A stretch of 64,000 nt of DNA, taken from the IMG/VR virus record IMGVR_UViG_3300009514_000007, positions 1 through 64,000 of that record. One strand, 5' to 3'. The position numbers and the translations under genes are program-made. How positions within the stretch are numbered: the stretch's first letter is position 1; each line of letters begins with the position of its first letter. Under the pieces are notes generated by a model, which searched no databases, had not been told where the DNA came from, and was given only the letters and a program-made list of their open reading frames with translations. The stretch is from a virus. Of this stretch, positions 21,755 to 31,200 are shown piece by piece.

Positions 21755-22965
21755 CGGGTCTTGCACGCCAGCAAGAGCCTTCACGTAAGGTTCTGGAACG
21801 AACGACACCGGAGCAGCGTTCATCGCTGTACGACGATGTTCGGGAGCTATTGACGCCAGGTTTCTTGTCGGAGTCTGTGTCGATCAATGGCACTCGTTTG
21901 GCGGTGCGATCGTTGTCGGCTGCGGATTTCTACCTGCTCAAGCATCGAGCAGGTAGCCTCGATTTTACCAAGGCCGAGGTCCAACATTGGTACTTGGCGA
22001 CTGCGGTGTGGATGGTGGGGGGTCAGCCTATTTTGGAAGACCCGCAAGCGACGCCTGAGATCTACGAAGTGGTTAAAGACTTGCCTGTCGGTGTGCTCAA
22101 CGAATTGGTTTACGTGACGGGACGGCTCCAAAAACGAATGGAGAAGGCAATCGGGCGCGTGCGGGCTTTCAATTTTGAGTCCGAGTCTCGGTTCCTGTGG
22201 GCGGCTTTTGGAGACAACCCTCACGGAAAATCGGGGGTTCCGGGGGCAGGGCGGTTGGGACTCAACCCGCTTCACCGAATGTGGATCGGGTTCAACAGGG
22301 CCGAGGATGAACGGGAGCAGTTTCAGGTCGAGTGGATGCAGACCAAGCTGATTGCGGCCACGCAGTCGCCCAAAGGCGTGAAAAAGCTGAATCAGTCTGA
22401 TCAGGCTGCGCAGGAAAGGGAGAAGCAACGGCGTCAGGCGATTATGGATGCTGCCTTCTACGAGTCGCAGGGTCACACTGTCGATCTGAAAGAGGTCACG
22501 AAGGGCGGCCAATTTGGCGGGATCAAGCTCGCGGTCACACCAGAGGAATTGGAGGATGAATTCCGTCGTTGGAAGGCCGGGATCAAGGACGACCATGACC
22601 GGGTGGTGGACTACTACAAGGCCAAGGTTGCACAACGGGTCGAAGCGGAGAGAGCAGAACAGCGTGCGCGGATTGAGGCAGCCCAAAGGGCGGCCGAGGC
22701 CGAGGGGTTCGCTGAACCTTCTCTACGTCCGCTAGCAATGGATGCAGAGGAAATCCGAGCCAGGTTCCGTACAGGAGGCACGTCGAAGGTTTACTACGGC
22801 ACGAAAGCGAATTCGCTCTACGAGCGCTACATCGCTAACGAGCCAGAAGCCGGGGCGATCGTCATGCGTGGCGGGCAGCCTGTCTCGGTGCCTGAATCCG
22901 AAGCGGCTCCGCTCAACGATCAGGTTCGCCAACGGATGCTACGGCAGAGGGGAGGTAAGGGCTGA
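21751..22965 (+). CDS. Second tail assembly chaperone-like protein
   Basis: Starts at GTG by GTGA overlap. Residues ~35-150 read SVSINGTRLAVRSLSAADFYLLKHRAG, then helices and FNFESESRFLWAAFG, resembling the helical chaperone or gp26-type fold seen before tape-measure genes. A linker, a long charged helix (~265-310) and a C-terminal segment (SKVYYGTKANSLYERYI) follow. It likely acts with the previous protein to keep the tape measure soluble during tail assembly. The stop overlaps the tape-measure ATG. Confidence 0.55.
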   Translation: MTGLARQQEPSRKVLERTTPEQRSSLYDDVRELLTPGFLSESVSINGTRLAVRSLSAADFYLLKHRAGSLDFTKAEVQHWYLATAVWMVGGQPILEDPQATPEIYEVVKDLPVGVLNELVYVTGRLQKRMEKAIGRVRAFNFESESRFLWAAFGDNPHGKSGVPGAGRLGLNPLHRMWIGFNRAEDEREQFQVEWMQTKLIAATQSPKGVKKLNQSDQAAQEREKQRRQAIMDAAFYESQGHTVDLKEVTKGGQFGGIKLAVTPEELEDEFRRWKAGIKDDHDRVVDYYKAKVAQRVEAERAEQRARIEAAQRAAEAEGFAEPSLRPLAMDAEEIRARFRTGGTSKVYYGTKANSLYERYIANEPEAGAIVMRGGQPVSVPESEAAPLNDQVRQRMLRQRGGKG

Positions 22966-25900
22966 TGGTTGACGAGGGGATTATTGCCAGACGGCTACGG
23001 ATCGAAGCGGATCAGGCGTCGCTCAAGACGCTTGGTGACAAGACCTCCAACGCGCTCATTTCGGGGTTCCGCAAAGCTCAAAAAGAGCAGATGAAGCTCA
23101 TTGAGGCGGCGTACCGGGCGCCCATCTCGCCTCGTGTTTTCAGTGAGTACGCTAAGAAGGCTAAGAAGCTCGCAGCCGAGCTACAAGAGCTTCAGTGGAA
23201 GGGCTACGGGGAGGCCCTGACGAAAGCCGAAGCCAAGGCACTCAAGGCAAGAGAGAAGGCCCTGCTTCGGCAATTCAAGACCGAGAGCGATCGGGTTGAA
23301 AAGCTGTCCCGCCGCCGCATGGAAGCGGCCCGAGCGGTCGAGGATTTTAAGAAAAAGGAGCTTGACGAGCAGATCGAAGCCTACGGGGCTGGCCTGGCCG
23401 GTGCGATCACAGGAGCCCTTGGATCGGTCAGGTCGGGGGACCTCAAGGGGGTCGGGGACATCGTAAAGGGTGCGGGCGGTGCGATGCGGACGAGGGGGCG
23501 TGCAGCACAGGCGGCGGGGGCAGCGGATACGGCGACCAAGATGCAGAAGGCGATGGGCTCGCTCGGTGGGGTTATGGCTGGACTTGGCGCGGCTGTTGCC
23601 ACGATCGGCGCCGTCGTGGGTGCGATTGGTCTGCTCGTGAAGGTGCTCCTCGATGCCGAGGCGGCGGTGAAGGATGTCAACAAATCGATCATTCAGATGG
23701 GCGGGGCGACGAACTTGGGCGCTACTGGAGTAGCGGACCTGGCAGCTAAACTCAGGCCGATCAACGAATTTTTCTCGGAACGGCCATTCAGCGTGGAATG
23801 GTACACCACGCCTGAGATGCTGGAGGGGATTGCCAAGGGGTTCTCCGAGGCTGGATTCACAATGCGGAAAATGAGTGACGAGATTAAGGTCGGCACTCAG
23901 CACATGGACGGGCTGCGCGGCGCCACGGTGCTTGCGTTGACCTACGCTAACCTGTTTGGAAAAGAAGCCTCGGCTGTCGCTCAGGATATGGGCAAGATTG
24001 CCTTTGAGCAGGGTTCGACGCTTAACCGTATTGCGGAAGGGTTCTCCGCCGTTCACGAGATGGCTCGGGTCTCTGGCTTTGAGGTCAAGCGTTTCTACTC
24101 GGCCGTGTTGGAATCCACGACGGGCATGGGCATGTACAACCGTCGTATCGAGGAAGCTGCCGCGCTTCTGTCCACCCTGAGCAATATCCTTGGGGAGACT
24201 GTAGGTGGAGAATTTCTCAAGAGCATACAGGCAGGTTTCAAAGACATGAGCCTGGAGGAACGGCTCAAGCAGATTTTGGTGCAGGGTAAGGGTAACGTCT
24301 CGGAGATGTATGAAAGCGCGATGCGAACGGCTTTGGAGGGGGTGAGAGGCGATTTTGCTGATATGGTGACGCCGCTCGGGCAGGCTTTTGACATCACATC
24401 GCTTGACGATTTGGCAGATAAGCTCGGGAAAATGGATCCGCTGAAATTTAACAAGGCCCTTGCAGATGCGCTCCGCCTTGGCCTTACCGGAGAGCAAGCA
24501 AATCGGATACGTCAGCTTCGTGGTCTTGCGAGGGGTGAAACCGGCGATGTTGGGACCCAAGCGATTGAGATGGGTAAGCTCGGTCCCGTTTACAAGATTG
24601 TAGGTGCAATCGAAGCTGCTCAGCAGATAACCGGGAAGAAATCCATTGCCGATTTTAGCGTTGAGGAATTCATGGCGGCAGCAAAGGTCGGCGGGGTAAC
24701 TGAGCAGCAGATGATAGACGAGGTTAGGGCGCTTGCGGGTAATGCCGAGGGTACTTGGAGCATCCTAAAAGACATCGCTTCTGGCAAGCGTAAGGCGACT
24801 CCAGAGGAATTGGATTACTACAAGACTCAGTACGGGGCGGTCATTGAGAACGGAAAGGTGATCAACGAGGCTTCCAAAAAGGAGATGGATGAATTCACCG
24901 ATTTGCTGATGTCCAGCCAGGAGATGCAAGAACTCATGGCTAAGAACGAGGAACAGGTTAGCGAGGACATCGAGCTAGCCCGCGAAATTGCCCACAACAC
25001 CGAGTCGGTCACGAACGTCCTCAAAACGACCGTGCAGGATTGGCTCAAGCAGATTTACTGGAAGGCGACAGAGATCTACGAATACCTGCCCAACCTAGTC
25101 CCCGAGTACATCAAGAAACTGATGGAAGACTCACCGATGGGTATGACCGAGGCGCAGGCAAAATCTGAGGCCATGAAAACGCTCTCGTCAGAAATCGACG
25201 CGCTCTCGGGCGCCGAGGAACGTGTGCGGGAGAAGCTGGCCTCAGAGGAATTGGGCGCGGAGGAACGTAAGGCCCTCCAAGGATTTTTGAAATCCCTATC
25301 TGAGCAAAAGCAAGCACGCGAGCTAGCCCACAAGGACATCCGTTTTGCTCGACAGGGGTCTTTGGGGGGGGATCCGAACGCGATTCTACGTTCACGCCTG
25401 GAGGGGTACAAGGGGGGTGCTCTTGAGACGATTGACCCCCGAACGCTGACGACCGCTCCTGGTACGGATCAGCAAGGCATGGTTTCGTGGAAGGGCGCTG
25501 AGTCTATCCTCCTTCAACGTATGACTAAAGCCTTCGGGGAAGCCGGAATGGAGGGCGAGGAAGGCAAAAAACGTAAATGGGCGGCCAGGCGCATGGCACA
25601 ACAGGCTGCCGCGAGCACGGGACAGATCAAGTTGAATGAATATGGTGTCCCGGTCGGGGGAGGTAAGGAATACGACCCGGAAGCCGGAATGGAAAAAGCC
25701 TTGGCTAAGGCTCTCAATACGGAGCTTCTGGCCTATTTTGAACAGGAAAAGGTCGCCTTCTCCCTGACTGACGATGGTCTTAGGAAACAAGAGGAGGCCG
25801 TTCTCAAAGCCGTTACGGATCCGCGCTCCAAAGAAGCTCAGGTGGCTGCTCTCAAAGATGAGCGGGTGCAGCAGGCAAATTTGCATACGCTGCGGGTAAT

Positions 25901-26246
25901 TGAGCAGGAGAAAGAGCTACGCGGTATGGACCTTGGGGCATTGGAAACGCTCGCCAAGGAAAAGGGCCTGTACGAGCAGGCATTTGGAGGGGAACCGCAC
26001 GACGGCATGGACGACGAGACAAGGCGTGCCCTTCTTGTGGGCACCCTTGCGGAGAATCTGGGCAAGGCGGTAAACGATTTCATTCTCACGAAAGACGGGC
26101 AGCTTCTACAGACGAACCCCCTGGACACCGTTGTTGGGTTCAAGGGCGGGGGCATGGGAGCGCGCAACACCACGATCAACATCCATGGGGGTGACACTCA
26201 AAAGATCTACTCAGTCGTTAGGCGAGCGATGGAGGGGGCTAGGTGA
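22965..26246 (+). CDS. Tape measure protein
   Basis: This 1093-aa protein is in the canonical place after tube and chaperones. The first ~150 residues are charged coiled coil; residues ~185-230 are Gly/Ala-rich and hydrophobic (a membrane-spanning candidate, GGVMAGLGAAVATIGAVVGA); long helices dominate the rest, and the C-terminus has TTINIHGGDTQKIYSVVRRA, a typical tape-measure ending. No lysin domain is obvious. At about 1.5 angstrom per residue this would give a tail near 160 nm (inference). Codon use in 24.2-25.1 kb looks more A/T-rich than its neighbours. Confidence 0.9.
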   Translation: MVDEGIIARRLRIEADQASLKTLGDKTSNALISGFRKAQKEQMKLIEAAYRAPISPRVFSEYAKKAKKLAAELQELQWKGYGEALTKAEAKALKAREKALLRQFKTESDRVEKLSRRRMEAARAVEDFKKKELDEQIEAYGAGLAGAITGALGSVRSGDLKGVGDIVKGAGGAMRTRGRAAQAAGAADTATKMQKAMGSLGGVMAGLGAAVATIGAVVGAIGLLVKVLLDAEAAVKDVNKSIIQMGGATNLGATGVADLAAKLRPINEFFSERPFSVEWYTTPEMLEGIAKGFSEAGFTMRKMSDEIKVGTQHMDGLRGATVLALTYANLFGKEASAVAQDMGKIAFEQGSTLNRIAEGFSAVHEMARVSGFEVKRFYSAVLESTTGMGMYNRRIEEAAALLSTLSNILGETVGGEFLKSIQAGFKDMSLEERLKQILVQGKGNVSEMYESAMRTALEGVRGDFADMVTPLGQAFDITSLDDLADKLGKMDPLKFNKALADALRLGLTGEQANRIRQLRGLARGETGDVGTQAIEMGKLGPVYKIVGAIEAAQQITGKKSIADFSVEEFMAAAKVGGVTEQQMIDEVRALAGNAEGTWSILKDIASGKRKATPEELDYYKTQYGAVIENGKVINEASKKEMDEFTDLLMSSQEMQELMAKNEEQVSEDIELAREIAHNTESVTNVLKTTVQDWLKQIYWKATEIYEYLPNLVPEYIKKLMEDSPMGMTEAQAKSEAMKTLSSEIDALSGAEERVREKLASEELGAEERKALQGFLKSLSEQKQARELAHKDIRFARQGSLGGDPNAILRSRLEGYKGGALETIDPRTLTTAPGTDQQGMVSWKGAESILLQRMTKAFGEAGMEGEEGKKRKWAARRMAQQAAASTGQIKLNEYGVPVGGGKEYDPEAGMEKALAKALNTELLAYFEQEKVAFSLTDDGLRKQEEAVLKAVTDPRSKEAQVAALKDERVQQANLHTLRVIEQEKELRGMDLGALETLAKEKGLYEQAFGGEPHDGMDDETRRALLVGTLAENLGKAVNDFILTKDGQLLQTNPLDTVVGFKGGGMGARNTTINIHGGDTQKIYSVVRRAMEGAR

Positions 26247-27028
26247 CGAACCCGCGTCCAGTCATCCCGACCTCGTTTGAGTCGTTCTCGGACGAGTTTT
26301 CGGGCGAGGGGAAGCGGCCGGTCGTGTTCGACATTCTCGGACCTGATCGGGTCACGAGTCTCCTGCCCCCGGAGCTAAAGCTCGTGCTTCATGTCAACCC
26401 GAGAACGATGCGATCGAACTACCAGAAGCTCATTACGCGTATCCAGACGCGGGGCGGTTGGGTCGAGCAGCATTGGGGCGATGCCCTGGAGGAATTGTCG
26501 TTTGAGTTGGCGACGGGAGGGTTCGTGCGTCTGTACTCGGGCCTGTCGAACAAGACGGGAGCCACCGGGTCCGAGGGCAAGCTCAGCGGGTCGATCGATA
26601 GCCGCTCCAACCCGCTTGGCACAGGCAAGCAAGGGCGACGGGAAACGCTTGCCTATGATCGCTACCTCGATTTCCTGGCCTTGTGGCTGAACAACGGGTC
26701 CATCTATGACGCCAAGGGCGAGATTGTCCAACAGGGCTACATCAAAATCACCTTCGATGGCGGTGTTCACTACGGGTGGTTTGACACTGATTTCACGATC
26801 ACGGAGTCGGCGCAGAAACCCTTTCAGTTTGACGTGACTGCCCGCTTCATTATCGACTTTGAGGAAATGTCCTTCCGTTCGACCATCCTCAACCCTCGGT
26901 CGGATGCGATCCAGCCGGGCACGGGAGCCCCGATCGCCGATCAACCGATTTTCGGCGAAGCCACGGGGGGCTCACGCAACATTCTCTTTGGAGATGTCTC
27001 CGAGGGTACGGGAGGTTTCTTTTCCTGA
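26243..27028 (+). CDS. Tail-end/baseplate initiator-type protein, paralogue 1
   Basis: Starts at GTG by GTGA overlap with the tape measure. The 261-aa protein contains HVNPRTM...RGGWVEQHWGD (~50-77), NNGSIYDAKG (~152-161), GYIKITFDGG and DTDFTITESAQKPFQFDVTARFIIDFE (in parts, ~165-215). Each landmark has a counterpart in the next gene in the same order. A protein directly after the tape measure that bridges tube and hub is expected to be a gp53/gp48/gp54-like or distal-tail protein. The exact homologue cannot be fixed by reading. Confidence 0.6.
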   Translation: MTNPRPVIPTSFESFSDEFSGEGKRPVVFDILGPDRVTSLLPPELKLVLHVNPRTMRSNYQKLITRIQTRGGWVEQHWGDALEELSFELATGGFVRLYSGLSNKTGATGSEGKLSGSIDSRSNPLGTGKQGRRETLAYDRYLDFLALWLNNGSIYDAKGEIVQQGYIKITFDGGVHYGWFDTDFTITESAQKPFQFDVTARFIIDFEEMSFRSTILNPRSDAIQPGTGAPIADQPIFGEATGGSRNILFGDVSEGTGGFFS

Positions 27029-28209
27029 TGGCACGCGGCACGCCACCTCCCGCGCTCTTGTACCAGGGACTCGCAACGGGTCCAGGGTTCGATCGTCAGT
27101 ACCAGATCCAAGGTGGGGTGCCCATCGACGGATCGAAGGCAATTCTCCGCGACCCTAGGTTCGGGAGCCCTTTCACGTTCCGAGTTATCCCCCCGCCCCT
27201 GCTCATTGAGGCGTTGGCGGGCGGCCAGACCGAGAAGATCAATATCATCGGCTCCGCGCTCAAGGTCAACGACACCTTTGAGCAGTTTCAGCAGAAGCTC
27301 GATGCGTTCCGGGCCTCGTCGTGGGTTACGCAAAACCTGGACGACCTCGTGCGCCTGGAGAGCTTTGTGTCGTCCAACGGGGTCTTGTACGACGCTAGGT
27401 CGGGGCGGACCTCCCTGGCGAACGTGCCCGCCATCTCGGATCTGAAACAAGCAGCCAGCGTGATCGCGCAGGTAAACCGGATGCTGGCAACGCCGCCGTT
27501 GACCCTGCTGGTGAACCCGCAGAGCCTCACGATTACCCGTACCAAGAAGCAGCAGTACGGTGATCGGAACCGCAAGGGGTACGTGTTCCAGACGTGGGGT
27601 CACGAGCAGATCAGGCTCAATGTCGCGGGCAAGACCGGGGCCTTCATCGCAGGCACGCGATTTTCTGACACGGACTCCCCCAACAATTTCCTTGGGCTCG
27701 GGGCCGCGAGTCGCGGGCGGGTTTCCACGACCTCGGTTGCTTCGGGTGTCCAGTACGCGACCAAGCGAGACTCGGCGGCGTACCAGAACCTTATGTCGCT
27801 GCTCACGCTGTACCGGAACAACGGCTACATCTACGACCTTGTGACGCGCACCGAGGCCCATCAGTGGATCGGGATGATCGCCATCGACTACGACCAGAAC
27901 ACGTACCTCGGCAACTTTGAGAATTTCACCTGGACGGAAAGCGAGGACACGATGCTCGGTGGGGTCGAATTCAGTTTCGATTTCACCGTGTCGTTCCAGT
28001 ACGACAGTGCGCAGCGGGAATTCGTCGTCCTGCCGATCAAGAGCCCGACCCCGAGCCCGAGTGACCCACTGTGGACACGGACGAGCAGGCGTCAGCAATC
28101 TTTCGGCTCTGGGCGAGGACGTGGCTCGCTTTTGCCTCGACAATCGGAAGGGGGCCTTGGTCGCCCTACTAGCTCGGCTGCCAACGCCATTCTACGAGGG
28201 GGTCGCTGA
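27028..28209 (+). CDS. Tail-end/baseplate initiator-type protein, paralogue 2
   Basis: This 393-aa protein overlaps the previous stop. Residues ~155-330 parallel its neighbour: VNPQSLTITRTKK, RKGYVFQTWGHEQIRL, aYQNLMSLLTLYRNNGYIYD, IGMIAIDYDQNTYLGNF and FTWTESEDTMLGGVEFSFDFTVSF, in matching order. An extra N-terminal domain (~1-150) and a Ser/Arg/Gly-rich tail distinguish it. It is probably a tube-fold layer between the tube and the hub, inferred from duplication and location. The stop overlaps the hub ATG. Confidence 0.6.
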   Translation: MARGTPPPALLYQGLATGPGFDRQYQIQGGVPIDGSKAILRDPRFGSPFTFRVIPPPLLIEALAGGQTEKINIIGSALKVNDTFEQFQQKLDAFRASSWVTQNLDDLVRLESFVSSNGVLYDARSGRTSLANVPAISDLKQAASVIAQVNRMLATPPLTLLVNPQSLTITRTKKQQYGDRNRKGYVFQTWGHEQIRLNVAGKTGAFIAGTRFSDTDSPNNFLGLGAASRGRVSTTSVASGVQYATKRDSAAYQNLMSLLTLYRNNGYIYDLVTRTEAHQWIGMIAIDYDQNTYLGNFENFTWTESEDTMLGGVEFSFDFTVSFQYDSAQREFVVLPIKSPTPSPSDPLWTRTSRRQQSFGSGRGRGSLLPRQSEGGLGRPTSSAANAILRGGR

Positions 28210-31200
28210 TGCCAAACCTCTCCGATCGCCCTTACGTTGGGACGTGGAGCACCAACAACCGGCCTGTCGTCAAGCACACGCCGGACATGCTGATCTTCGT
28301 CAACGGAGATACGGCGATCCCTGGCTGCTCCAAGTGCAACGGACGGATTGAGCTACAGCAATTCGTCAAGGCCGTGTCGATTGAGGCAGGGGTTACTCCT
28401 GGCTCGCATTCGGGGCAGGCCCAACTCACGATTCCACGAAATTACGGGGAGCAGCTTTTCCGTGAGGGGCGAGGTCTGCTTACGCCGTCCTTGGAGGTCC
28501 ACATCTACATGCGTGGGTATTTCCCGACGCAAGGGCAGTTTGCCCACATCCCCGAGAACGAGATCCAATTCGGAGAGAATTCGATCAACCTCGACAAGTT
28601 CGTGACCTACCCCTACTACCACGTCTTTCATGGGGTCGTCACGAACGTCAACTACGAGTACAGCGACGGGTTTTACTCGGCGAGCATGAGCTTCGCCTCG
28701 CTCCTGCATTTCTGGCAGTATCACAACATGGTGATGAACGGGCAGTACCTCGGTGCCCGTGTCAAGAATTCTTCCGTGAACCCGTCGCTCAAGGGCAACT
28801 GGTTTAACAACATGAGCCCGTTTGCGATCATCTATTCGCTGTATCGGGATCTGGTCGGTGCGGCAGCACTGCAAGGGCATACTCTTCGGAGCAAAACGAA
28901 TTTCGATGCTGTTTCCGCAGTGGCCGGAGAAGGCAAGCAGCTTTACTCCCTGATGCTCCAGTATTGGGAGGAACGGTTCAAGACCACGATTCAAAGCCTG
29001 CGCATGTACGGCGTCCAGGGAAGGCTGTTCAATGCCGTTGAGCAGGCATTCCTCGCGCGGAGAAACAAAGGGAGCATCGATCGGTCGCTAGTTAAGCAAG
29101 ACAACTTCATGGCCTCGGGCACAATGTATAACGTGCGGGATTTTAGTGCCGCACAGCGCACGCTTGCCAAAGAGCTTGGGTTTGAGAGATTCGGGGATGA
29201 TTTTGTTTACGGTCGCTTGGGTCCAAGGGGGGATTCGGCTCAGTTCGATGTCCTTGGGATTACTGCGTTCACGCAATCCATGGATGACATCGCTAGCTTC
29301 GACGTTATGGAGTCCACTTATCAGACCAAACTGGATGTAGCCCAGACCACTGCCAACGCGATCAACTACGAATTCTATCAGGACGTGGACGGCGATCTCG
29401 TGTTCAAGCCGCCCATGTACAACCTCGATACGCGGGGCAACCGGGTCTACCGCATCGAGGACATCGACATTATCTCGTGGTCTTCGCAGGAAAAGGAGCC
29501 CGAAGCTACTTACTGTACGATCACGGCGGGCCATCTCAATAACCTCACCGCCACAGGCACGGAGGGTTGGGTTGGCAACCGTGGGACATACTATGACTAC
29601 CGTTTGGTTGCCAAGTTCGGCTGGAGGCCCGCAACAGAGGAGGTTACTTATCTCAATAGCGCTAAGCAGCTTTTCTACCTGGCCCAAGCCCGCCTCGATC
29701 TCCTGAACATCGACATCAATTCGGCGACGGTGACGATCCCGTTGCGGCCGGAGATCCGGCCCGGCTTCCCCGTCTACATCACGTTCCTTGACACCTTCTA
29801 CTACGTCACGGCGCTCAGTCACTCGTTCGGGTTCGGGGCTCAATGCACAACGACGCTTACGCTCACAGCGAGGCGGTCCAAGTTTCACGCGCCGGGTTTC
29901 ATCGGCCCGCTCCGAGAAGGCGAGAATGCCATCGGTCGTATTGCGCTCGACCGGCCTGACCTGCCTGAGCGCCCGCTGGAGATCTACGACAACGGCCTGC
30001 CACGCCTCCAAGGGTTCCCCAATGTGGTGATGGCCCTGGACCCGAACAAGCTCAACCCCAAATTCTTCATCCTCGGTTCGGGCTTGGAGGATCTGACCAC
30101 CGTAGACGACGTGAAGCTCCTGTTCAATATCATTCGTGAGCAGGTCAAGACGACAGGAGAAGGGGGAGGCATCTTTGCCTTGGCCCATGGCGGGGACGAG
30201 AACGCCGTACCCACCGAGCACACCGAGTATCGTCTCCAGCAAAGCGACAATCCCGAGGACGACATCACGTTTTCGTTGTCGGACCTGATCCGTGATTTCA
30301 AATCGCTCGACCAGGCGCGACGTGAGATCAATCGGCTGGAAAAGACGATCGCTCGGAAGGCTTCGGATGGGAGGTCGTCCCGTGGGACCAAGAAATCGAA
30401 GATCGAAGCTGAGCTTGCCTCTGCAACGCAGCAATTGGAGGATGCGGCCGAGAAGGTTGAGCTTACGCGCGACCCGGACAAGAACAAACTTGCGCAATTG
30501 ATCAACGCTCTCCAGCGCACCGACCCGATACGGCGACTTGGCCTTGGGTCGGGGGTAAAGGATGGCCCCACGACGGCCTCTTATCTTGAGATGTTGGGAG
30601 ACCTGAAATCCAACTTGGAGATCAAAGGTGCGGCAGGCTACTACCGTTATTTCTCGTGCTCTCACCCTGACCCTTCGCAGCAAGGGCAGGCTATCTTGGA
30701 ATTCAACGACGGTACGGGTTCGGATTTGTTTGAGGAACAGGTTATCACGACTGATCCAGGAGAAACCCTCGCTGCCCCTGACCCGGATGTTCCACGGACA
30801 TCTCTAGCGGTCAAAACCTTTGGAGTAAACGGGGATATTACGGATGAAGAGTTCCGTAGGCAGGATAACAGGAGACAGGGAGGCTTTGCTAAGCAAAAAG
30901 CAAAGCACCTTGCCTTGGCTAATCAGATGGAGCAGATCACGGGTGTTGAGGGGCTTGCGACATATCTTCATGCGCAGGCGCGTGGGGAGAGCCGCTTCCA
31001 ACAATACGCGCGGCTAAGTGGACTTACTCGCCCCAACAGTGCTGTGGCTGTGAACGAGACACTGAGGTCTACGGAGCAGATGCTCGCTCAGGAAATCCCA
31101 AGAGGACAACAGACGGGATCAGATGTTCAATACAAATTGAAGGCTAAAAACGCAAAGAAATTCCAAGAGGATTTTGGACGCCAACCTCGACCGGGTGAGG

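Noticed and set aside
21740-21760. Programmed -1 frameshift between the two chaperone-like genes
   Set aside because: The second frame has a stop at 21742-21744, leaving only about six bases for slippage, and no slippery heptamer is present. A GTGA overlap explains the second start.
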